DNA of 7,184 nt from Nitrospirota bacterium (GTDB lineage: Bacteria > Nitrospirota > Thermodesulfovibrionia > Thermodesulfovibrionales > UBA6898), in the NCBI GenBank assembly GCA_021787505.1, contig JAJYLU010000083.1:1-7184 (forward strand). The letters are read 5' to 3'. Under the pieces are notes generated by a model, which worked only from the letters and a program-made list of their open reading frames with translations, was not told the origin of the DNA and ran no database searches. Below, piece after piece: positions 1-3,777 of the stretch. A program made the translations under genes and the position numbers. The stretch's first letter is position 1. Every line of letters begins with the position of its first letter.

Positions 1-69
1 GAGGAGCAATCCGACCAGAACAGCCGAAGCACTGAAGAACAGACGCCTCAATCTGCTATTTTCTTTCAT
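1..69 (-). CDS. Start of an exported or membrane-anchored protein (partial, unidentified)
   Basis: Only the first 23 codons are present; the rest lies beyond the left edge. The start is ATG (complement of CAT at 67-69), with GGAG about 8 bases upstream (minus strand) as ribosome binding site. The peptide begins MKENSRLRRLF and continues as an uncharged stretch of Ser, Ala, Val, Gly and Leu. That is a basic N-terminus followed by a hydrophobic core, as in a signal peptide or signal anchor. A good promoter at 92-120 lies just upstream and supports this as a real gene start. The product cannot be named from 23 residues; a periplasmic protease or another envelope protein would fit, but that is a guess. 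Confidence 0.6.
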   Translation of the reverse strand, partial: MKENSRLRRLFFSASAVLVGLLL

Positions 70-91
70 GTAACATACTCCATCTCTTTAC

Positions 92-120
92 ATTATCAGT
101 GTTGTACGGAAAAATTTCAA
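92..120 (-). promoter_or_regulatory. Sigma70-type promoter for the partial leftmost gene
   Basis: Read on the minus strand: TTGAAA (115-120), a 17-base spacer, then GATAAT (92-97). The predicted transcript start is near 85, giving a leader of about 15-20 bases with the GGAG site before the ATG at 69. Five of six consensus bases match in the -10 and four in the -35. Confidence 0.55.
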
Positions 121-231
121 ACAAAAGGAGGGATGAAGGACAAAAAAACGATAAACTTGTCAATAACGTGTTTTTTTGGGTTGTCGCGGAAACACCCGGG
201 TCATTACTGCGATCTGCTGACTGTCGGGAAA

Positions 232-260
232 AAGGGGCCATGGGTGCCCCGTGGCCCCTT
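232..260 (-). terminator. Rho-independent terminator of the DUF3617 gene
   Basis: A perfect 9-bp stem, AAGGGGCCA (232-240) with TGGCCCCTT (252-260), surrounds an 11-base loop. On the minus strand the stem is followed by a run of five T (overlapping its last two bases). It lies 7 bases past the stop codon of the DUF3617 gene, so it ends that transcript before the leftmost gene, which has its own promoter. Confidence 0.8.
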
Positions 261-267
261 CCGCAAG

Positions 268-702
268 TTAGTGAGCGCTCTCCTGACAGTTCCCGATTCG
301 TTTCCCGTGCATGTTCTGCGTGATCTTCTGACTGCCTTCCTTGCTCCTCATGTTCACGACGACCTTCCCGTCGAAGCTGCTGCCTTTGTAAGTGATTTTG
401 CCTTCACTGTCTGTCGTCCCTTTTTTGTCCCTGCACTGCATGACCCACGTTACCGTGTCCCCAACGACTTTATTGCTGATCATCTTGCAGTCCTGGTTCT
501 TTGGGGCCTTCTGGGGCACCGTTTCTTTATTGCTCAGACACATGGTCGTCTTGACCGGTGGTACCGACATCGGCAGACCTTCCATTACCACCTTGGAGGT
601 GATCTCCCATTTTCCGTCCGTTATGTTCGGCATCGCATAAGCCGAGGTACACCATACGCCAGTCAACACTATCAGCAGAATAAGCCCCATCTTTCCTTTC
701 AC
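268..702 (-). CDS. Secreted DUF3617 family protein
   Basis: This 144-residue protein has a signal peptide at residues 1-23 (basic start, hydrophobic core 6-17, probable cleavage after AYA). The mature part opens with the family's typical pattern: a G-K-W-E-I strand at 30-34, then M-x-G-L-P-M and a P-P-x-x-T-T-x-C-L segment ending at Cys55. Four cysteines (55, 72, 90, 139) are spaced as in DUF3617 proteins and could form two disulfides in the periplasm. Cys18 is not in a proper lipobox, so a lipoprotein is unlikely. The start is GTG at 702, because AGGAGG sits 7 bases upstream of it; the in-frame ATG four codons later would be too far from it. The gene is monocistronic, with promoter at 759-788 and terminator at 232-260. 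The family has no established function, and I infer none. Confidence 0.82.
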   Translation of the reverse strand: MKGKMGLILLIVLTGVWCTSAYAMPNITDGKWEITSKVVMEGLPMSVPPVKTTMCLSNKETVPQKAPKNQDCKMISNKVVGDTVTWVMQCRDKKGTTDSEGKITYKGSSFDGKVVVNMRSKEGSQKITQNMHGKRIGNCQESAH

Positions 703-758
703 TGTAGCTCCTCCTCTTTCCTCAGATTAACAATATTGCACAGCAGAAATGATATCGG

Positions 759-788
759 ATTATATCACAATTTTTTCGGACTCTTCAA
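759..788 (-). promoter_or_regulatory. Sigma70-type promoter for the DUF3617 gene
   Basis: Read on the minus strand: TTGAAG (783-788), an 18-base A/T-rich spacer, then a perfect TATAAT (759-764). The transcript would start near 752, about 50 bases before the GTG at 702, and would carry the strong AGGAGG site. Confidence 0.65.
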
Positions 789-806
789 TGGAAGGCAGTG
801 AATACC

Positions 807-979
807 CCGGTATCAGACCGGATGGTAAGAGCGACATGTTTGATCATCTTGCCCCTCGGCAGCGGATTCCGGCGTTATTGCGCTGCGTCTTCCGGTGAGG
901 CAATTCGGGGCCTTTTTGCCCTTGTATACAGGCCTTGTTCGGCTAATGCCGGGCTGTGGAGAAGTCTTTAGGCCCCGGC
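807..979. other. Cluster of short inverted repeats (possible structured RNA)
   Basis: Four inverted repeats lie in series: CCGGT/ACCGG (807-811, 817-821), GCAGCG/CGCTGC (859-864, 881-886), AGGC/GCCT followed by TTTTT (898-901, 910-918), and GCCGGG/CCCGGC (948-953, 974-979). Read on the plus strand, the third resembles a weak terminator. The cluster ends upstream of the RRM promoter, so it is not part of that leader. It could be a small RNA, an operator region, or chance in GC-rich DNA. I cannot match it to a known RNA family. Confidence 0.3.
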
Positions 980-1004
980 GACGAATCTATACCAAAATGA
1001 GGTG

Positions 1005-1034
1005 TTTACAGTGGTAAGGCGATTAGTTTATAAT
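1005..1034 (+). promoter_or_regulatory. Sigma70-type promoter for the RRM-rpsU operon
   Basis: TTTACA (1005-1010), an 18-base spacer and a perfect TATAAT (1029-1034). The transcript should start near 1041, leaving a leader of about 85 bases before the RRM start codon. The in-frame ATG at 1033 overlaps the -10 box, so it cannot be the translation start. Confidence 0.7.
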
Positions 1035-1083
1035 GTACAAAGAAACTTTTGGAGTTATGAGAACCTCAGAGACTTTAAAAGCC

Positions 1084-1106
1084 CTGGGGTTTTTTGTTTC
1101 CCCAAG
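1084..1106 (+). promoter_or_regulatory. Hairpin in the leader of the RRM-rpsU mRNA
   Basis: TGGGG (1085-1089) pairs with CCCCA (1100-1104) around a T-rich 10-base loop, within the 85-base leader and just before the A-rich ribosome-binding region (GAGGAG at 1114-1119, 6 bases before ATG 1126). Long leaders on bacterial RRM and cold-shock genes often control mRNA stability or translation in the cold. A role here is inference, because the stem is short. Confidence 0.3.
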
Positions 1107-1125
1107 CAAGAAAGAGGAGAAAAAA

Positions 1126-1461
1126 ATGGGAAAGAAGATTTACGTGGGCAACATCTCGTTCAAGGCGAGCGAAGAAGATTTGAAGGAGCTTTTTTCGCAG
1201 AGCGGGGAAGTCGAATCGGTGAAGATAATCACGGACAAACACACCGGGAACCCGAAGGGCTTTGCCTTTGTCGAGATGGCAACCGAGGAAGATGCCGGGA
1301 AAGCGATCAATGCGCTGAACGGCACGAACTTTATGGACAGGACGCTTTCGGTCGCGGAGGCAAGGCCCCAGCAGCCCAGGGAACGCCACGGCTTCGGCGG
1401 TGGAAAGGGAGGCTTCGGCGGCGGCAGGGGAGGCTTCGGCGGCGGCAGGGACCGGAGATAA
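1126..1461 (+). CDS. Glycine-tailed RRM RNA-binding protein
   Basis: A 111-residue single-RRM protein of the bacterial/cyanobacterial Rbp type. Residues 1-80 form the RNA recognition motif: RNP2 is IYVGNI at 5-10 and RNP1 is KGFAFVEM at 44-51, with the RNA-stacking aromatics Tyr6, Phe46 and Phe48 present. Residues 89-108 are three repeats of G-F-G-G-G-K/R-G, an RGG-like tail that usually aids RNA binding. The start at 1126 is chosen because GAGGAG lies 6 bases upstream and RRM proteins of this class begin M-x-K-x-I-Y-V-G-N. The upstream in-frame ATGs (1033, 1057) lie in the -10 box or have a badly spaced site. The gene is followed after 3 bases by rpsU, in one operon driven from 1005-1034. 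It probably acts as an RNA chaperone or mRNA-binding protein in the cytoplasm; its targets cannot be read from sequence. Confidence 0.9.
   Translation: MGKKIYVGNISFKASEEDLKELFSQSGEVESVKIITDKHTGNPKGFAFVEMATEEDAGKAINALNGTNFMDRTLSVAEARPQQPRERHGFGGGKGGFGGGRGGFGGGRDRR
1390..1452 (+). repeat. Three tandem 21-bp repeats encoding the glycine-rich tail
   Basis: Three in-register copies (1390-1410, 1411-1431, 1432-1452) each begin GGCTTCGGCGG and encode G-F-G-G-G-K/R-G or its end variant. Copies two and three are identical except for the last base; copy one differs at four positions. This suggests recent slippage or duplication, so tail length may vary between strains. Confidence 0.85.
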
Positions 1462-1464
1462 CCA

Positions 1465-1650
1465 TTGGATATTAAAGTCCACGGCAACGACGTTGAGAAG
1501 GCGCTGAAGTCCCTCAAACGGCAACTCCAGAAGGAGGGTCTTTTCAAGGAGATTAAACAGAGAAGTTTCTACGAGAAGCCCTCGGTGAAAGAAAAGCGGA
1601 AAAAAAGGGAAGCCGCCAGGAAAAGGGCCAAGGCCCTCAGATCCCGGTAG
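1465..1650 (+). CDS. rpsU: 30S ribosomal protein S21
   Basis: This 61-residue, strongly basic protein matches S21 along its whole length. The N-terminal half has the V-E-K-A-L-K-x-L-K and K-E-G-L-F-K-E-I-K-x-R helices, followed by the hallmark F/Y-Y-E-K-P-S-V-K at about 35-42 and a Lys/Arg-rich C-terminal helix. S21 sits on the 30S platform near the mRNA and anti-Shine-Dalgarno region and helps initiation. The start is TTG at 1465: it gives the normal S21 N-terminus, and GGAG at 1454-1457, inside the last codons of the RRM gene, lies 7 bases upstream. The stop of the RRM gene is only 3 bases before this TTG, so translation is probably coupled. Linked rbp and rpsU genes, cold-induced together, are known in Anabaena-type cyanobacteria; here the order is the same. 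Confidence 0.93.
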   Translation: MDIKVHGNDVEKALKSLKRQLQKEGLFKEIKQRSFYEKPSVKEKRKKREAARKRAKALRSR

Positions 1651-1655
1651 TCCGT

Positions 1656-1681
1656 GCCCTTGCCGCTTGGTGACGGAGGGC
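1656..1681 (+). terminator. Hairpin just after rpsU (no U-tract)
   Basis: GCCCT (1656-1660) pairs with AGGGC (1677-1681), and CCG (1663-1665) with CGG (1674-1676), leaving a two-base bulge and an 8-base loop. It begins 5 bases after the rpsU stop. No T-run follows, so it is either a 3'-end stabilising hairpin or part of a Rho-assisted end, not a classic intrinsic terminator. Confidence 0.4.
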
Positions 1682-1718
1682 GTAGGGTACCGGCATAGGA
1701 GTGAAGAGGAATCTGGAC

Positions 1719-1745
1719 GGCCATAACCCTTGAGGAGTTATGGCC
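1719..1745. terminator. Hairpin between convergent rpsU and hsp20
   Basis: A perfect 9-bp inverted repeat, GGCCATAAC (1719-1727) and GTTATGGCC (1737-1745), surrounds a 9-base loop. It lies 10 bases past the hsp20 stop and 68 bases past the rpsU stop, so it could serve both genes. Neither strand has a T-run after the stem, so bidirectional termination is plausible but unproven. Confidence 0.5.
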
Positions 1746-1755
1746 ATCACAGCGG

Positions 1756-2265
1756 TTATTCAACGGGGATCTTTCTCTCTTTTTTCTTGGCCTCCTCGGT
1801 TTTGGGTACCCTAATCTCGAGGATGCCTTCCTTGAAGGTCGCCTTTGCTTTGTCCGCCCGCACCTCAACCGGCATGCGGACACTCCTTGTGAATGACCCG
1901 TAGGATCGTTCTATCATGTGATAGTTCTTCTGCTCGATCTTTTCCTCCTGTTTCTTTTCGCCTGATATGATCACAGTGCCGTCCGAAAAGTCGACGCTTA
2001 AGTCTTCCTTTTTCATACCCGGCAGTTCCGCTTTTACCACGACGTCGTCTCCTTCTTCAAAGACGTCCATCGACGGACTGATTTCGCCTATTTCGGCCGG
2101 CCGCATGCCTGGCCAGCGGGCATTCCAGAGGAGGGAAAAGGGCTTTCTGAAGAAATCTTCGAACATCCGCTCCATTTCGGAGAAACGTCTCTCCATAGTC
2201 TCAAAGGGTGAAAGCGCCCTCGAGGGTTCGGTCTTCACCAATCCTTTCGGTTCCTTGGTAGCCAT
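1756..2265 (-). CDS. Small heat-shock protein, Hsp20 (alpha-crystallin) family
   Basis: A 169-residue ATP-independent holdase that keeps unfolding proteins soluble in the cytoplasm. The N-terminal arm (1-62) carries amphipathic, Met/Phe/Arg-rich helices (M-E-R-R-F, M-E-R-M-F-E-D-F-F) typical of class A bacterial sHsps. The alpha-crystallin domain spans about 64-155 and includes P-S-M-D-V-F, the A-E-L-P-G turn at 79-83, the E-R-S-Y-G-S-F-x-R strand at 119-127 and G-I-L-E-I-R-V-P-K at 147-155. The C-terminal tail ends with the I-x-V anchor (I166-P-V168) that joins subunits into oligomers. The ATG at 2265 has GGAGGT 5 bases upstream. The gene is monocistronic with a sigma70-like promoter (2316-2343). 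I see neither a CIRCE element nor a sigma32-type promoter, so its heat control is not visible here. Confidence 0.95.
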   Translation of the reverse strand: MATKEPKGLVKTEPSRALSPFETMERRFSEMERMFEDFFRKPFSLLWNARWPGMRPAEIGEISPSMDVFEEGDDVVVKAELPGMKKEDLSVDFSDGTVIISGEKKQEEKIEQKNYHMIERSYGSFTRSVRMPVEVRADKAKATFKEGILEIRVPKTEEAKKKERKIPVE

Positions 2266-2315
2266 TACGCACCTCCAGGTTTTTTAGGGTTTATACTGTG
2301 AGTCTCCTGATTACT

Positions 2316-2343
2316 ATTTTACCCTGCTTCTCCGTTGAGTCAA
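2316..2343 (-). promoter_or_regulatory. Sigma70-type promoter for hsp20
   Basis: Read on the minus strand: TTGACT (2338-2343), a 16-base spacer, then TAAAAT (2316-2321). The transcript would start near 2309, giving a leader of about 45 bases before ATG 2265. Confidence 0.5.
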
Positions 2344-2429
2344 TCGACCGCAACGCAAAGGCCATACATCGCAGCAGGATTCTTATTCGTCAGCGTTCTT
2401 CTGAAGTCTTATATCGTGAAGAAATCTCT

Positions 2430-2458
2430 TTGACAGACCGTGCCATGCCGGATAAGAT
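2430..2458 (+). promoter_or_regulatory. Sigma70-type promoter for the IDI-like Nudix gene
   Basis: A perfect TTGACA (2430-2435), a 17-base spacer and TAAGAT (2453-2458, four of six consensus bases). The transcript would start near 2465, about 55 bases before ATG 2521. The -10 box lies inside the palindrome at 2447-2478, so a protein bound there would block the promoter. Confidence 0.5.
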
Positions 2459-2478
2459 GTAAAAAATGCGCATCCGGC
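2447..2478. repeat. REP-like palindrome over the Nudix promoter
   Basis: GCCGGAT (2447-2453) and ATCCGGC (2472-2478) form a perfect 7-bp inverted repeat around 18 bases. Read on the minus strand, the outer 10 bases at each end (GCCGGATGCG and CTTATCCGGC) equal the arms of the enterobacterial REP (PU) consensus as I recall it, including its unpaired arm bases, and total length is 32 against about 33. The centre does not match. It may be a REP-like element, an operator, or coincidence; there is only one copy in this window. Confidence 0.4.
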
Positions 2479-2520
2479 GGGGTGACGGTCATCTTAAAAT
2501 ACGGAGGTCGATGGCGGAAG

Positions 2521-3045
2521 ATGGAGCAGATCGTGATAGTCGACGAAAACGATAATTATATCGGAGAGGAGGAGAAGGAAAAATGTCATGACGGGGGCGG
2601 CATTCTCCACCGGGGTTTCCTTGCGATGGTTTTCAACCGGGACGGCGAGCTTTTTCTGACGCGGCGGAGCCGGAAAAAGAGGCTCTGGCCCGGTTTTTGG
2701 GACGGCACCGTCGCAAGCCACCTGAAAAAAGGCGAGGATTACGAGCAGGCGTCGAAGCGGAGATTGAGGCAGGAGATCGGGCTTGCAACGGACCAGGTGC
2801 AGTATCTGCTTAAGTTCCATTACAGGGTCGGATACAGGGACATCGGCGCGGAAAATGAAATATGCGCGATCACTGAGGTGAAAGGGGTCGAGTCCGGCTG
2901 GATTTTCCCGGACCCGTATCAGATTTCGGAAATCAGGACAATTGCCCCGGGGCTGTTGATCGGCGAGATGGCGGGCAGCAGAGACATCTATACGCCGTGG
3001 CTGACCATCGCCGTGGAGCGCATGCGCGAGAACGGGTTTTTATGA
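2521..3045 (+). CDS. IDI-like Nudix-fold protein lacking the catalytic cysteine
   Basis: A 174-residue protein collinear with type I isopentenyl-diphosphate isomerase (E. coli Idi, 182 aa). By motif comparison, the metal ligands are kept (His23, His30, His67, Glu111, Glu113 for His25, His32, His69, Glu114, Glu116). So are the diphosphate contacts (Lys19, Arg49, Lys53, Arg81), the Mg ligand Glu85 and the Trp of the S/T-P-W motif (Trp160). The catalytic Cys67, however, is Ala65, in the segment W-D-G-T-V-A-S-H. The Nudix box is of the IDI type (R-R-L-R-Q-E-I-G) and lacks two glutamates of true Nudix hydrolases. It therefore probably binds a metal and a diphosphate but may not be a normal isomerase. 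The start is ATG 2521; an upstream GTG at 2440 lies between the -35 and -10 boxes. GGAGG at 2503-2507 is the nearest strong site, 13 bases away. It converges on hpnM with a 33-base gap. Confidence 0.85.
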   Translation: MEQIVIVDENDNYIGEEEKEKCHDGGGILHRGFLAMVFNRDGELFLTRRSRKKRLWPGFWDGTVASHLKKGEDYEQASKRRLRQEIGLATDQVQYLLKFHYRVGYRDIGAENEICAITEVKGVESGWIFPDPYQISEIRTIAPGLLIGEMAGSRDIYTPWLTIAVERMRENGFL

Positions 3046-3078
3046 AAACCATCATGACGTCAGAAAGGAAATCGTCTG

Positions 3079-3720
3079 CTACTCTTTCTTCCCTCCCTTC
3101 TCGAATGCCCTTATCTTCTCATCGAGCATCTCGATCAGGCCCTTTATCCCTTTCGCCTTAATTACGCTGGTGAACTGTGCCCGGGTGAGAGCCAACTGGC
3201 TGACGCCGGAGATCTGAATATCCACCACGCGCCAGGAACCCTCTGCTTTCCGGAGAAGATAGTGAAAGCTCACCTCTTCTCCGTTTGACTTGAGGAGTTT
3301 GCTGATCACGGTAACGGTGCCCTGTTGCGGCTGGCTCTCCGAGACAACTTCGAATTTTTCTCCGGACCAGCCGTCGAAGCGCCCCGCATAGGTCGCGATG
3401 GTCCAGTCCCTATATGCCCTTGCTACCGACTCACGCTCGTCTTTCGTGAGCCTCTTCCAGTACCTGCCAGTGGACTGGCCGGCCATAAACGACAGGGCGT
3501 AGGTGTCCCTGATCACCGGCTCAAGGAGTTTGTACCGTCCACGGTACCCGAGTTCATCGGCCTTTTTCATTGCTTCGAGGAGCGCGGCATTGAAGGTCTT
3601 GATTACGCCTGCGGGAGAGGGCTGCATGGAGGCGATTGATGGAGGCGCGAAAAAACAGAGTACAAAAAGCGGGAAGACAGACAACAGGCTGTGAATAATG
3701 ATACTTCTTTTTGATATCAT
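3079..3720 (-). CDS. hpnM: HpnM, MlaC/Ttg2-like periplasmic protein of the hopanoid locus
   Basis: A 213-residue protein with a signal peptide (basic K-R at 4-5, hydrophobic 7-25, likely cleavage after S-I-A at residue 30). The mature part has the MlaC/Ttg2D fold pattern: an N-terminal helix P-x-x-V-I-K-x-F-N, a central D-x-x-A-L-S-F-M-A-G-Q segment, W-K-R-L-T-x-D-E-R in the middle, then strands with V-S-F-H-Y-L-L and W-R-V-V-D-I-Q-I-S-G-V-S typical of the phospholipid-binding MlaC pocket. MlaC proteins carry lipids across the periplasm; the HpnM subgroup lies beside squalene-hopene genes and is thought to carry hopanoids. The neighbouring hpnN supports this subgroup. The gene is divergent from hpnN across 57 bases. 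No good ribosome site precedes ATG 3720, so the start is less sure than the frame. No clear terminator follows. Confidence 0.82.
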   Translation of the reverse strand: MISKRSIIIHSLLSVFPLFVLCFFAPPSIASMQPSPAGVIKTFNAALLEAMKKADELGYRGRYKLLEPVIRDTYALSFMAGQSTGRYWKRLTKDERESVARAYRDWTIATYAGRFDGWSGEKFEVVSESQPQQGTVTVISKLLKSNGEEVSFHYLLRKAEGSWRVVDIQISGVSQLALTRAQFTSVIKAKGIKGLIEMLDEKIRAFEKGGKKE

Positions 3721-3777
3721 GTACTAATGATAACCGAAACAGCAGAATTTGGAAATATATTGAAAGGCCATCCATAG
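3721..3777. promoter_or_regulatory. Shared divergent hpnM-hpnN upstream region
   Basis: These 57 A/T-rich bases separate the divergent start codons and must hold both promoters unless they lie inside the genes. On the minus strand TTCCAA, 16 bases and TATCAT could serve hpnM. On the plus strand an AATATAT stretch at 3754-3760 could be a -10 for hpnN, but no good -35 pairs with it, and it would leave a very short leader. Both assignments are weak. The only ribosome-site candidate for hpnN is AAGG at 3764-3767. Confidence 0.35.

Larger units (their letters stand above)
703..1125. other. 423-base intergenic stretch with promoters and hairpins, no gene
   Basis: This stretch separates the divergent DUF3617 and RRM genes. 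It holds the DUF3617 promoter (759-788, minus), a set of short GC-rich inverted repeats between 807 and 979, the RRM-rpsU promoter (1005-1034, plus) and the leader (about 1041-1125). The only small open frame on the plus strand, 822-974 (50 codons from ATG), has no ribosome binding site and an unremarkable composition, so I do not call it a gene. Confidence 0.6.

Noticed and set aside
169..195. GTGTTT/AAACAC inverted repeat left of the DUF3617 terminator
   Set aside because: The 6-bp A/T-rich stem has a long loop and no T-run after it, and the stronger terminator at 232-260 already ends the DUF3617 transcript.
133..801. 222-codon plus-strand open frame with a G-rich site before its ATG
   Set aside because: It is antisense to the well-supported DUF3617 gene, its ribosome site is too close to the ATG, its protein has no recognisable pattern, and it runs through the DUF3617 terminator and promoter.
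822..974. 50-codon plus-strand frame between DUF3617 and the RRM gene
   Set aside because: It has no ribosome binding site, lies over several inverted repeats, and encodes no recognisable motif.
1033..1125. 31-codon N-terminal extension of the RRM protein (ATG 1033 or 1057)
   Set aside because: ATG 1033 overlaps the -10 box, and ATG 1057 has its GGAG only two bases away. RRM proteins of this type start at M-x-K-x-I-Y-V-G, which matches ATG 1126 with its good site.
1075..1547. Two long minus-strand open frames over the RRM-rpsU operon
   Set aside because: They are shadows of the glycine-rich and basic coding sequence; their Pro/Ala repeats mirror the Gly tail on the opposite strand.
2440..2520. 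27-codon N-terminal extension of the IDI-like protein from GTG 2440
   Set aside because: GTG 2440 lies between the -35 and -10 boxes, the extension is Arg/Lys/Cys-rich and unlike IDI, and the IDI-like fold starts at ATG 2521.
3055..3062. TGACGTCA palindrome between the IDI-like gene and hpnM
   Set aside because: An 8-base palindrome is expected often by chance. It lies between convergent gene ends, where an operator would serve no promoter, and is too short for a terminator.
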